Shown: piece by piece, positions 25,765-34,851 of the stretch | Layout of the letters: each line of letters starts with the position of its first letter | Numbering within the stretch: position 1 is the first letter of the stretch | Source: Clostridia bacterium | Lineage (GTDB): Bacteria > Bacillota > Clostridia > UBA1381 | NCBI GenBank assembly: GCA_900751885.1 | Contig: CAADTH010000029.1 | Location: 77,021-141,020 of the forward strand | Direction of reading: 5' to 3' | DNA: 64,000 bases | Translations under genes and position numbers: made by a program | The notes under the pieces: generated by a model | What the model was told of the DNA's origin: nothing | The model's database searches: none | Seen by the model: the letters and a program-made list of their open reading frames with translations, nothing else

Positions 25765-27003
25765 TCAGTCATTTAACGTCAAGTGACGTGGCAACCCATC
25801 CGCCATAATTGGGGTTAACTCTCCCTGTATCAACGGACGAATATACGCAGTAAATCGCGGCATAACGTAATTTCCAGATTCATTAATCCACTCTCTTGGT
25901 ACAATTTTTTCCACATTTGCAATTTTATGAACATCATAGGTGTCTGTCACATAGATATATGGATCATCTGAAATTCTTTTTAAAATCACCATCTCTCCGC
26001 TTTTTCCTTCAAACGCTGCCTTCACTGCGGCACCTCCAACCTGAAATGCCTCTGTAATATCCACACGAGACACAATATGGGATGCACACCGTTGAAGTGT
26101 GGAAAATTCTATGGCGCGGGTACGGCATTCCTGCTTTCGTGAAAGCATATTTGCAAGATAGCGTGCTGTTCCAGTCAAATCCTTGTGCCCAAATACATCT
26201 ACAGAGTCAATCTCATCCTGATTAAGCTCACATACGTACCGCCCGTCAGGCAGGCGAATTCCTTCTGACACAGCAACCACCACAGAACGCTTGTCCTTTT
26301 GGAGTGCAGAAACCTGCTGGATAAACTGCTCTATCTCAAACGGTATCTCGGGCAGAAATATCATATCTGGTCCCTCACAGTCTTCTCCCTGGGCAAGTGC
26401 CGCCGCACCGGTAAGCCAGCCTGCATTTCGCCCCATAATCTCTAAAATGGTTACACTGTCGCGGTCATATACGAGACTGTCACGGATAATTTCTTTTGTA
26501 ATGGACGCGATGTATTTTGCTGCACTTCCGTAGCCAGGCGTATGGTCCGTGATATCTAGGTCATTGTCAATCGTTTTGGGGATGCCCATAAAACGAATAT
26601 CACTCTTTATCTTATTTGCGTAATCCGTTAGTTTTTTAATTGTATCCATGGAATCGTTTCCACCGATGTAGAAAAAATACTCAATCGCCTTCTCCTTTAA
26701 AAATGAAAATATCTTCTCATAAACCTCTTCCCCCTCATCTGGATTGGGAAGCTTATACCGGCAAGAACCAAGAAATGAGGATGGTGTCCGCTTCAATAGT
26801 TCAATATCTAAATCACTTTTGATATGCTCCTCTAAATCTACATACCGTCCATCTATCAGCCCTTGAATTCCATTCATCATTCCATAAATTTTTGCCGCTC
26901 CCCTGTCCTTTGCAACCTTAAATACTCCTGCAAGACTCGAGTTGATAACCGCGGTTGGTCCTCCCGACTGTCCCACCATTACATTTCCCTTTGTTCTTTC
27001 CAC
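25765..27003 (-). CDS. Pyrophosphate-dependent phosphofructokinase
   Basis: A 412-residue cytoplasmic enzyme that phosphorylates fructose 6-phosphate. GQSGGPTAVINSS binds the phosphoryl donor. GGNDS has Asp where ATP enzymes have the second Gly of GGDGS, and PKTIDND has Lys in place of the Gly of PGTIDND; these two changes mark PPi-dependent enzymes, which are reversible. MGRNAGW follows. The Asn in GGNDS is a variant common to one clade of clostridial proteins. The start is GTG at 27003, 8 nt after AAAGGGG; a GTG at 27030 has no ribosome site. Single gene with an excellent promoter. Confidence 0.92.
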   Translation of the reverse strand: MERTKGNVMVGQSGGPTAVINSSLAGVFKVAKDRGAAKIYGMMNGIQGLIDGRYVDLEEHIKSDLDIELLKRTPSSFLGSCRYKLPNPDEGEEVYEKIFSFLKEKAIEYFFYIGGNDSMDTIKKLTDYANKIKSDIRFMGIPKTIDNDLDITDHTPGYGSAAKYIASITKEIIRDSLVYDRDSVTILEIMGRNAGWLTGAAALAQGEDCEGPDMIFLPEIPFEIEQFIQQVSALQKDKRSVVVAVSEGIRLPDGRYVCELNQDEIDSVDVFGHKDLTGTARYLANMLSRKQECRTRAIEFSTLQRCASHIVSRVDITEAFQVGGAAVKAAFEGKSGEMVILKRISDDPYIYVTDTYDVHKIANVEKIVPREWINESGNYVMPRFTAYIRPLIQGELTPIMADGLPRHLTLND

Positions 27004-27042
27004 AGCTTTTTCCCCTTTCGTAACTTCCACTTCTGATTCAGC

Positions 27043-27072
27043 ATTATATCATTTGTTGAATCTTCCTGTCAA
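27043..27072 (-). promoter_or_regulatory. Promoter of the phosphofructokinase gene
   Basis: A consensus TTGACA (27067-27072), 18 bp, and TGATATAAT (-10 at 27043-27048) on the minus strand, 40 bp before the GTG start. Confidence 0.85.
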
Positions 27073-27157
27073 TCCTTATCATTCCCACCATAATTTTATA
27101 TATTATAAACAAATTAATATTTTTATAAATCCAGTTGTATTCTCTAACAATTAAAAA

Positions 27158-27188
27158 GCACTGTTCCCTTATGTTAAGAGAACAGTGC
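27158..27188 (-). terminator. Terminator of the GH35 gene
   Basis: GCACTGTTC (27158-27166) with GAACAGTGC (27180-27188), plus inner CTTA/TAAG pairs; a T5 run follows on the minus strand. Confidence 0.88.
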
Positions 27189-27226
27189 CTATCATATTTC
27201 AGTATGAAAAAATACGATTCATTTCA

Positions 27227-29407
27227 TTATCCAAATAAATTTTTGATTTCCTTTTTATATATCGGTACATACTCTGCCGTTATATTCTCCCATAGTGTCA
27301 TGTCTGGCACTACTTCAAGATACACCTCTTCCGGCAATTGCTCTGATACAAAAAGAGTATTTTGTTTTCCTGTCAGCTTACTGACCGGTACGAGCCAATC
27401 ACCGCCATAATAAAAATCATCCGCCACCAGCACATCGTCTGTGTAGAGCTGAGCCACATCTCCAGTATATGAAATCCTTATGTATCCGTCTTTTTCGTTT
27501 TCATTCAAAGAAATATCCCACGCCCGTATCTCTCTTTTTTTATTGATACAAAGCTCCTTCCCCAGTTCTGGATTGAAAACAGACTTATCTATTTTTGTAG
27601 CTAAAATAGCTGCATTCTGTTCCGGCATTTTCTCCTGATTAACCTCGAAATGGTCTTTTTCCCACACTGCCACCGTTAAATCAGGATTTCCAATCCGATA
27701 AGTCACAAGCGTATGTCCTTTTTTATAGCAGTCGCCTGAGCTGACAATCACTCCCCCTGCAAGCTGATACAAATGCTCCGCCTGTTCTTGTGACAATGTG
27801 ACAATTTGTATGTCTCCAATCTTGATACAGGAATCCAGTCCCGCTTTTACTTGATATCTGCTTCCATTTTCAAATTGATAAACGCTGTCTATTCCGTCGA
27901 GCGCCATAAAAAAGTATGTATTTTCCTGCCGGCACAAAAGCTGTGCTGTTGCATATTGCAATTTTTCCGTCCCCATCTCAAGTCCGAATGGGAGAATAAA
28001 GCTCATGCCATCCTTAATCCGAATTCCCTCTTTCGGAAATACCAGCTCTCCATCATCCGTATTCACCTTGAACTGCACATTCTCATGTTCACAAAGGTGT
28101 TCCAGTCGCTGATATTGATTGACAAATACAAATCCTGCGTTCTTCTTTTTTCTCACTGCATAGCGCAGACTGGTATTGTCATTGCGACTGTCCGTCTGAT
28201 TCAATCCAAGATAGCATTCCATTGGCGCGAGCTCTTCCATGAAATTCTGTAAAAATAGATGCAACAGCTTAAGCTTTCTGTACTGCGGACGCACCAATCC
28301 AAATTCTCCGAGCGGCGCCTGAAAATCATAGGACAAAATCGGGTAATCGTTCGGATATCCAGTCTCCTTCGATTCCTGGAAGGTCGATTTTTCTCCAATT
28401 TTATTTGTCCCTCCATGATACATATAATATCCAGGAAGATTATTGCCACAGCCAATTTTCACAAGAGAAAGTGCATAAATATCCTGTCCCTTGATGTATG
28501 GTCTCCGATGATGTGTGACCTGTATTCCTCCTCCTAATTCACAGGTTGCGAACGGATAGTCGTCATAAGGAAGCTGGCGGTGTCCCTCCTCCTTTTTCGC
28601 ATCTGTAATGACATCCCGCCCAATCGCTGAATCGTTTCGGATGTGATGAAAAAAGAAATTTGGCGAAGGCGCTAATTTCTGAATGTGCTTCTCCCACGGC
28701 GCTTCTGGATATCCGCCAAACACAGGCAAAACCTCCTGTTCAGGAATCGCCGCGCCATAAACGCTGTTCCACCCTGTCACAGTATAGATTGGTACAATCA
28801 GTCCCTCTTTTTGTGCAATCCGTTTGAGCGTATGCAAATGCTCTGCATTGTCTGTCAGCTCATTTTCAAGTTGAATCATCACAACCGGTCCGCCGTCCTG
28901 ATACAGAAGACCATCTGTCTCCCTGCTGATCGCATGATACCACTTCTGAACATAGGACAAATAATCTGAATTGTTCTCGCGAAGCGGAAATCCCTTTTGC
29001 AAAAGCCAATCTGGAAAGCCCCCGTTTCTGCATTCCCCATGCGCCCAAGGTCCGATTCGAAGCACCACCTCCAGCCCACAGCTCTGACAAAGAGACAAAA
29101 AGGTGCGAATATCATTATCCCCAGAAAAATCGAGCGTTCCTTCTGTTTCCTCATGATAAATCCAAAATAGATACGTCGATATAAGCGTGATTCCACCTGC
29201 CTTCATTTTCAGAAGCTCTGTCTCCCAGTTTTCTCTTGAAAGACGCGAGAAATGAATTTCACCCATAACAGGAATCCATGGTTTTCCTTTGCGAATCAAA
29301 TATTTGCTGTTCAACGTGATTTCTTCTCCTGCTGGATTTATCCCACCTAAATGCAAGTGATTCTGTTTCATCTCTATTGGTTTCCTGTCCTCAAATTCAT
29401 ATATCAT
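27227..29407 (-). CDS. GH35 beta-galactosidase
   Basis: A 726-residue enzyme without signal peptide, hence intracellular; it removes terminal beta-galactose. The barrel (about 20-340) shows GEIHFSRLSRENWETELLKM, the RIGPWAHGECRNGGFPDWL block of GH35, VVMIQLENELTDN with the acid/base Glu, and the nucleophile in ATCELGGGIQVTH. Beta-sandwich domains fill the rest. The start at 29407 follows AAGGAAG by 7 nt; a longer frame has no ribosome site. It is a single gene; galactose side chains of pectin or milk-type glycans are possible substrates, and no transporter is adjacent. Confidence 0.93.
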   Translation of the reverse strand: MIYEFEDRKPIEMKQNHLHLGGINPAGEEITLNSKYLIRKGKPWIPVMGEIHFSRLSRENWETELLKMKAGGITLISTYLFWIYHEETEGTLDFSGDNDIRTFLSLCQSCGLEVVLRIGPWAHGECRNGGFPDWLLQKGFPLRENNSDYLSYVQKWYHAISRETDGLLYQDGGPVVMIQLENELTDNAEHLHTLKRIAQKEGLIVPIYTVTGWNSVYGAAIPEQEVLPVFGGYPEAPWEKHIQKLAPSPNFFFHHIRNDSAIGRDVITDAKKEEGHRQLPYDDYPFATCELGGGIQVTHHRRPYIKGQDIYALSLVKIGCGNNLPGYYMYHGGTNKIGEKSTFQESKETGYPNDYPILSYDFQAPLGEFGLVRPQYRKLKLLHLFLQNFMEELAPMECYLGLNQTDSRNDNTSLRYAVRKKKNAGFVFVNQYQRLEHLCEHENVQFKVNTDDGELVFPKEGIRIKDGMSFILPFGLEMGTEKLQYATAQLLCRQENTYFFMALDGIDSVYQFENGSRYQVKAGLDSCIKIGDIQIVTLSQEQAEHLYQLAGGVIVSSGDCYKKGHTLVTYRIGNPDLTVAVWEKDHFEVNQEKMPEQNAAILATKIDKSVFNPELGKELCINKKREIRAWDISLNENEKDGYIRISYTGDVAQLYTDDVLVADDFYYGGDWLVPVSKLTGKQNTLFVSEQLPEEVYLEVVPDMTLWENITAEYVPIYKKEIKNLFG

Positions 29408-29438
29408 ATCTTCTCTTCCTTTCGCTTCTTTTGGGCTT

Positions 29439-29468
29439 ATTATATCGCATTCCCATGCTTCCATACAA
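29439..29468 (-). promoter_or_regulatory. Promoter of the GH35 gene
   Basis: TTGTAT (29463-29468), 18 bp, TATAAT (29439-29444) on the minus strand, 32 bp before the start. Confidence 0.65.
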
Positions 29469-29518
29469 CGGCTATTTTGTTTGAAAATCAGACATAAAAA
29501 ATCAGATGAAATAAAAGA

Positions 29519-29537
29519 GTGAGAGTAGCTCTCTCAC
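29519..29537 (-). terminator. Terminator of the ABC exporter operon
   Basis: GTGAGAG (29519-29525), loop TAGCT, CTCTCAC (29531-29537), then TCTTTTATTT on the minus strand; starts directly after the permease stop. Confidence 0.8.
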
Positions 29538-29542
29538 CCATT

Positions 29543-31984
29543 TTATTCCTGTGTCCGTATTCTGTCTATCAGGCTTTCCTTATGCACCCATCGGCTGGTC
29601 ATCCATGTGATGAAAAGCTGTCCCAAGACCATCGCCAATGCCAGAAATACCGTTTCCCAAAGCGGATAATGATAGATATGGACATCCATAAAGTGCGTGT
29701 TTTTCGCATACAAGAACACCAGATAACCCAATAAATTTCCCACTACCACCGCACAGGCAAGCGTCCCGGCTGTAAAGACCATTGACTCTCTTTGCAGCAT
29801 ACGCGTCAGCTGCCGGTTTGAAAGTCCCACTGCCTGTAAAATACCAAGCTCACGTTTTCTGGTGACAATGCTGGTAATCATCGTATTCATCAGATTCATG
29901 AAACCAATAATTCCAATCATAACCAAAATTGCGTACACTGGATACTTTACAGTTTTCACTGCCAGCTCACCAATCTTCATTTCCTCGTCAAACGAATACA
30001 TACGAAAATACTGATTACTCTCCTCTATTTCCTTCAGCGCTTCTTTCACCTCGCTATATGCGCTCTTTTCTGCTGTAATATACAGCCTTCCAGTTGGATT
30101 AATCTCGTGAATGAGTGCATCCGCCAAATCCTGCGGCATGGCAAACAGATAATCTCCTGTGGTGCCGCTCGCTGAAAGCACCGCCTCAAATGATACTTTT
30201 CGATCCCCGTCATACAAGACAAATGAAATCCTGTCTCCAATCGAAAGCCCATACTCCTCAAAAAGGGTGTCATATTGGAATACCACTGCATTTTCTTTTA
30301 CCATCTTATCGTAATCCAGCTCACCACGCTGCAGCTCTTTTCTCATCTGGGGAATATCCTCTCTTGTAAATGTCGTGACACCAACACGTCTGCCATCTTC
30401 AAACGCTCCATTGTGCGTCTGCGCCTCCGCGGCAATCACCACTCCCGACTCTACCTCTGTCACACCTGGAATTGCTTTGATTTTAGAAACCATCTCATTC
30501 CCCAATAAATCCTGCTTTTGCAGAGAATCAATGTTATTTTCTGGATACACCTTGTCATTGTAGCTTTCTTTCAATCCTAATGCAAAGTCCCCTTTTGGAA
30601 TATTTCTCTGTGCAATATCACGTGGGTCCATGCTGTTGAGCACTCCCGCAAGTCCCATAAAGAGAACACAGCTCAGTCCCATCGTGATAATCGTGACAGC
30701 TGTACGCTTACGGTTTCTGCTGAGATTTGCCCACGAAAGCCTGGAGATGGTTACTTCTTTATAGCCCTTTCTCTTTGCCTGCTTACCTGCCCCCTCTTCC
30801 TGATAACGGATTGCTTCGATTGGCGAAATTTTTGACGCCATACGCATCGGTTTGAAAAGTGACACGATAACCGTCAATAACACTGCCGCAGTCACAATCA
30901 ACGCCATCATAGGGGAAAACAATGAAACTGCCATTGCCTGATCCATTGTAACCTTTATAATCAGTGGAAACGCAATATATGGAATGAGATACCCAAGCAG
31001 CAGCCCAATCGGAATCGCTATCAGACAAGTCATCATCCCTTCCAGGAACAAAATCCGCCGAATCTGCTTTTTCGATGCCCCCAGTGCTTTTAATTTTCCC
31101 AGCTCCTGCACATCCGTAATCACAGATACATAATAGATGCTATAAATCACAAGCCCCGCAAACAGCATAATCAAAAGCGCAATTACCGCCGCGCCGCTGA
31201 TAACCTCCCAGCCCGGATCTGTCATGACAAACAGGTATTCTTTATTGAAGTTGATGTCATTTTCCTTTACGCCAATGTCCGATGCAATTTCTTTGATTTG
31301 TTCTGTAATCTGGTCGTAATTCATCTGGGCTTCATTTCTGACACGGATTGCCGCTGTAAAACGATGCTCCTCATCTGGTATGTATCTGTCCAAAAGTGCC
31401 TTCGAAATCTGTGCGCCATATGCGATTCGTGAGTCGCTGACATCCATTTTAGAGATATCGCGCTGTGACATCAGTCCGACAATCGTAAATTCCTTGGTGA
31501 CAATTTCGCCGTCTCCGCCTGGACGAAAGGAAATTGTCACCGTTTCGCCCAGCCTTGCATTTGCGCCCAACCGCTCAAAAAATGCCGCCGGTCCTGTGAT
31601 TTCATTCTCTGCCTCTGCCTGACGCCCTTCTATTAGGTTTCCATAGGCTGAAGTAATTTTTCCCACACGCTCCTGGGTATGGTTCAGCATTCCATTCATT
31701 TTATCATAGATTACTGTGGCAAAAAGCTCACTTGTCTGGAGCGCTTCAATGTCCGCGTGATGCTGTAGTATCTGTGCTTGCTCCTTTGTGATGTCACGAA
31801 ATACTGCATGTTGATTGCTTCCTGATTGTATCACCTGCTTTTTTTGCATATCAATCATTCCAACCACAGAGGTCGCCAACGCCATGAGCATCATCGTTGT
31901 CAGAGTGATTGCAATTATGGTAAGGATTGTGCGGCTTTTGTGGTACATGATTCGGCTTTTCGCAATTTTTCCTACCGTTTTCAT
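29543..31984 (-). CDS. ABC transporter permease, FtsX/MacB-like
   Basis: An 813-residue membrane protein. One helix near residues 17-40 is followed by a large extracytoplasmic domain, then three helices (about 260-370) of a first FtsX-like domain, then a second unit that repeats the pattern (helix near 430, outer domain, three helices near 690-800 with SIVTRKRELGILQAVGLSNRQL). The duplicated FtsX layout is typical of permeases that expel lipids or antimicrobial peptides, or that work with lipoproteins. The start ATG follows the ATPase stop TAG without a gap. The substrate cannot be read; the linked two-component system suggests envelope stress or peptide antibiotics. Confidence 0.9.
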   Translation of the reverse strand: MKTVGKIAKSRIMYHKSRTILTIIAITLTTMMLMALATSVVGMIDMQKKQVIQSGSNQHAVFRDITKEQAQILQHHADIEALQTSELFATVIYDKMNGMLNHTQERVGKITSAYGNLIEGRQAEAENEITGPAAFFERLGANARLGETVTISFRPGGDGEIVTKEFTIVGLMSQRDISKMDVSDSRIAYGAQISKALLDRYIPDEEHRFTAAIRVRNEAQMNYDQITEQIKEIASDIGVKENDINFNKEYLFVMTDPGWEVISGAAVIALLIMLFAGLVIYSIYYVSVITDVQELGKLKALGASKKQIRRILFLEGMMTCLIAIPIGLLLGYLIPYIAFPLIIKVTMDQAMAVSLFSPMMALIVTAAVLLTVIVSLFKPMRMASKISPIEAIRYQEEGAGKQAKRKGYKEVTISRLSWANLSRNRKRTAVTIITMGLSCVLFMGLAGVLNSMDPRDIAQRNIPKGDFALGLKESYNDKVYPENNIDSLQKQDLLGNEMVSKIKAIPGVTEVESGVVIAAEAQTHNGAFEDGRRVGVTTFTREDIPQMRKELQRGELDYDKMVKENAVVFQYDTLFEEYGLSIGDRISFVLYDGDRKVSFEAVLSASGTTGDYLFAMPQDLADALIHEINPTGRLYITAEKSAYSEVKEALKEIEESNQYFRMYSFDEEMKIGELAVKTVKYPVYAILVMIGIIGFMNLMNTMITSIVTRKRELGILQAVGLSNRQLTRMLQRESMVFTAGTLACAVVVGNLLGYLVFLYAKNTHFMDVHIYHYPLWETVFLALAMVLGQLFITWMTSRWVHKESLIDRIRTQE

Positions 31985-32653
31985 CTATTTCACCACCCTG
32001 CCGTCCTCAATAACGATTGTCCTGTCCGCCATCTGCGCAATGGATTCATCATGTGTGATGACAACAAGCGTCTGCCCGTATTTCTTTGCAGACAGCTTTA
32101 AAAGCGCCATCACTTCATCTCCCGTCCGGCTGTCAAGGTTTCCTGTCGGCTCGTCCGCCAAAATAATTGCTGGCTTTGCCGCCAATGCCCTTGCAATTGC
32201 CACCCTTTGCTGCTGACCGCCAGACAGGGTATTTGGAAGACTATCTGCCTTTTCGCTGAGTCCCAGCGTGTCAATAATATCCGAGACAAACTGTTTGTCT
32301 ACCTTTTTTTCATCAAGCCCAATTGGCAGTACAATATTCTCCCATATATTCAAAGACGGAATTAAATTGAATGCCTGAAATACAAATCCAATTTTTCTTC
32401 TTCGAAACACCGCAAGCTTTTCCTCTGAACATGATGCGATGTTCTCTCCGTCTACCCACACCTCACCACATGTGGGATTGTCAAGTCCCCCTAAAAGATG
32501 CAACAGTGTGGACTTGCCAGAACCTGATTTTCCTACAATCGTGACAAACTCTCCGCGCATAATCTGAATATCAGTATGGTCGATTGCCTTTACTTGACTT
32601 TCTCCCTCTCCATAATACTTACAAAGCTCCTTGGTTTCTAGAATCGGCTTCAT
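31985..32653 (-). CDS. ABC transporter ATP-binding protein (LolD/MacB type)
   Basis: A 222-residue ATPase. Walker A is GKSGSGKST (about 40-48), the Q-loop FVFQAFNLIP, the signature LSGGQQQRVAIARAL, Walker B IILADEPTGNLDS and the switch His in VVITHDES. It powers the adjacent FtsX-type permease as a homodimer. The ribosome site AAAGGGG lies before the ATG at 32653. The gene has its own promoter with response-regulator-like repeats just upstream. Confidence 0.95.
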   Translation of the reverse strand: MKPILETKELCKYYGEGESQVKAIDHTDIQIMRGEFVTIVGKSGSGKSTLLHLLGGLDNPTCGEVWVDGENIASCSEEKLAVFRRRKIGFVFQAFNLIPSLNIWENIVLPIGLDEKKVDKQFVSDIIDTLGLSEKADSLPNTLSGGQQQRVAIARALAAKPAIILADEPTGNLDSRTGDEVMALLKLSAKKYGQTLVVITHDESIAQMADRTIVIEDGRVVK

Positions 32654-32687
32654 TTCTTTGTTCCCCTTTCTCTCATTTCATGCTTTG

Positions 32688-32742
32688 ATTATAACAGCCT
32701 ATTCTTTCAATATGCTTACAAGAAGCCTTACACTTTTCTTAC
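32688..32742 (-). promoter_or_regulatory. Promoter of the ABC exporter with direct repeats
   Basis: On the minus strand the -10 TATAAT is at 32688-32693. Three GTAAG copies lie at 32738-32742, 32727-32731 and 32715-32719, spaced 11 and 12 bp, the innermost covering the -35 position. Tandem repeats one helical turn apart that replace a weak -35 are the usual site of OmpR-family regulators, and such a regulator is encoded just upstream. The binding is inference. Confidence 0.6.
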
Positions 32743-33974
32743 AATCTAATTTGCAGGATAAACGTACTTCCCACATCCTGCTTTGATTGTACCATGATTG
32801 TACCGCCTTGTTTTTCGAGAATAGAGCGCGTGAGATAAAGCCCTACTCCTGTTCCCTCTGTCTGTTTTACCGCGCTGTCCGCTCCCCTGTAAAATCTACT
32901 AAAAATCTGGTTGTACTCATTTTTGGGGATTCCGACTCCCTCGTCGGAAATTTCAATCCGCACAAAGCTTACCATCGGCTGGACACTGATAGAAACCGTG
33001 CTTCCACAGGGGCTATATTTTACCGCATTATCCAAAACATTCATTACCGCCTCTGTTGTCCATTTTCTGTCGAGTGTAGGATAGATATCCTCAAACGGCG
33101 TAGTTTCTATCTGAATTTGCTTTTTTCGCGCCCTTAAATAAATCCCCTCTACCGCTGTCTGTAAGATTCGCCGCAGGCTGGTCTTTTCCGGCGTAAGCTG
33201 TATCATTGCCGTCTCCATTCTGGAAATATTGACAAGCGAGCCTGCCAATGCCTCCAACTGGTCCATCTGCTTTTGGCTGCGTGCTAAAAATTCCTCTCTC
33301 TCCTCATCGGAATCAGCCTCCAGATACATGGAAAAACAAAGCTTCAATGCCGCAATTGGCGTTTTAAGCTGATGGGAAATATCCGTCACCAGCGCCTTGA
33401 TGCTCTCTTCCTCTGCAATCATTTTCTCGTTTTTGATGTTACTACTGTTTCCCAGCTGTTTTAAGGTATCGCTGAGCTGACCCAGCACCACCTCCCCTTT
33501 CCTCTCTGAAAGCGCCTCGTGTGATGTGCTAAATTGGTAGTTCTCCGACAAATACTGCTCCAGTACAGAGAGCACTCTCCTCAAATCGTTTTTCTTCTCC
33601 TTTTTGAGCCCAATCCATATCCCTGATGCAAGAGCGAGAAAAACAAGCGCAAACACTCCCACCGCAATTGCTGCTGTTTGAATCTGCTGTACATAAAAAG
33701 GATTCTCATTCATTTGCTGTCTGTCTGAATATCCATATTGCTTTAAACTATTTTCCCCTTCGTCTTTATCCACCTGCCCTTTCACCGCGTCCATAAAGGC
33801 TGCCTCAAGCTCCGGATGACCGGGAAGTACTGCTGTGGCGATACGTTGTACTGTCTCGATTTCATGTCCGTAAAGAACCTTTGCCATGCGATGATATTGT
33901 AGGTAAGAGAATCCGGCTGATATGGCAACGAAAAGACAGAGAAGCAAAAAAAGCGGTTGCCGCAGTGTTTTCAT
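32739..33974 (-). CDS. Two-component sensor histidine kinase
   Basis: A 411-residue membrane kinase. A first helix (about 8-26), an outer loop of about 65 residues and a second helix (about 95-118) are followed by a linker and the kinase core: H-box DISHQLKTPIAALKL with the phospho-accepting His near residue 200, N-box DNAVKYSPCGS, G1 DEGVGIPKNE and G2 GTGVGLYLTRSI. The outer loop is larger than in Bce-type intramembrane sensors. It overlaps the response regulator gene by 4 bp (ATGA) and probably controls the neighbouring ABC exporter. Confidence 0.93.
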   Translation of the reverse strand: MKTLRQPLFLLLCLFVAISAGFSYLQYHRMAKVLYGHEIETVQRIATAVLPGHPELEAAFMDAVKGQVDKDEGENSLKQYGYSDRQQMNENPFYVQQIQTAAIAVGVFALVFLALASGIWIGLKKEKKNDLRRVLSVLEQYLSENYQFSTSHEALSERKGEVVLGQLSDTLKQLGNSSNIKNEKMIAEEESIKALVTDISHQLKTPIAALKLCFSMYLEADSDEEREEFLARSQKQMDQLEALAGSLVNISRMETAMIQLTPEKTSLRRILQTAVEGIYLRARKKQIQIETTPFEDIYPTLDRKWTTEAVMNVLDNAVKYSPCGSTVSISVQPMVSFVRIEISDEGVGIPKNEYNQIFSRFYRGADSAVKQTEGTGVGLYLTRSILEKQGGTIMVQSKQDVGSTFILQIRL

Positions 33975-34663
33975 TTTTTTTCACACTCCATTTCCCATAT
34001 GTACCCAAGTCCCCGCACATTTTTAATATAAACTGGACTGGAAGGATTCGGCTCGATTTTCTCGCGGAGCCGGCGGATATTGACTGCCACTGTATTTTCA
34101 TCCAAAAAATCACTGTCCCCCTCCCAAATACAATCTAGCAGTTGATCCTTTGAGAGAATATGATTGGGATTTTGTACAAAGTAAGTGAGAAGCTTTTGCT
34201 CATTGCGCGTTAGGGATAAATACGCGCCGTCCTTCTTCACTCGCTTTTCCTCCAGATAGACAGTAAGCGCGCCGGATGTTATCTGATGCACCTTTGGCAC
34301 AGAGGTGCGGCGCATCATTGCATTCACTTTGGAGATGAGTACCATCAGGCTAAACGGCTTTGTGATATAATCGTCCGCCCCGGCTTCGTATCCATTGACC
34401 ACATCCATCTCCGTATCAAGTGCGGTGAGAAACAAAAATAATACCGCACTCTTTTTTCGCACGCTTCGGCAAAAATCAAGTCCATTCCCATCAGGAAGTC
34501 CAATGTCACAAATCACAAGGTCAACCTGATTTGTTTCAAACAGCTTTGCTCCTTCACTGATTCTGTCTGCCGTATATACTGTGTAGCCTTCCTTTGAAAG
34601 CTTTAAGCTGATTCCTCGGTTCAAGCTCTCCTCGTCCTCTATCAATAAAATCGACTGATTCAT
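33971..34663 (-). CDS. Response regulator, OmpR/PhoB family
   Basis: A 230-residue regulator. The receiver domain has the acidic pair LLIEDEE, the phosphorylation site in VICDIGLPDGNGLDF (about Asp54), a Thr in FLFLTALD and Lys in DDYITKPFS. The C-terminal winged helix has LSLTRNEQKLL and NTVAVNIRRLREKIEP, then the YIKNVRGLGYIWE hairpin. It is the first gene of the RR-HK pair; the GTAAG repeats before the ABC genes are its likely target. No clear promoter was identified in the 183 bp upstream. Confidence 0.95.
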   Translation of the reverse strand: MNQSILLIEDEESLNRGISLKLSKEGYTVYTADRISEGAKLFETNQVDLVICDIGLPDGNGLDFCRSVRKKSAVLFLFLTALDTEMDVVNGYEAGADDYITKPFSLMVLISKVNAMMRRTSVPKVHQITSGALTVYLEEKRVKKDGAYLSLTRNEQKLLTYFVQNPNHILSKDQLLDCIWEGDSDFLDENTVAVNIRRLREKIEPNPSSPVYIKNVRGLGYIWEMECEKK

Positions 34664-34818
34664 TTTCTCTCTCCTATCGCATTAACATAACTTTATCCTT
34701 ATGGGATTATCCCCTCTTGTTTTTCACGTTTTCTTGTAAGGCAAGCAAATACCGTTTCTATTATATCGTACCAGCGTATTCTGTACAAGGCTGTCTTCAC
34801 CTGGTGAAATATCTTCCA

Positions 34819-34851
34819 CTAAAAAAACGCGCTGTATGCGCGTTTTTTAGT
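34819..34851 (-). terminator. Terminator of the heterodimeric ABC exporter
   Basis: AAAAAACGCGC (34822-34832), loop TGTAT, GCGCGTTTTTT (34838-34848). On the minus strand the stop codon of the second ABC gene lies inside the stem. T-runs exist in both directions. Confidence 0.88.
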
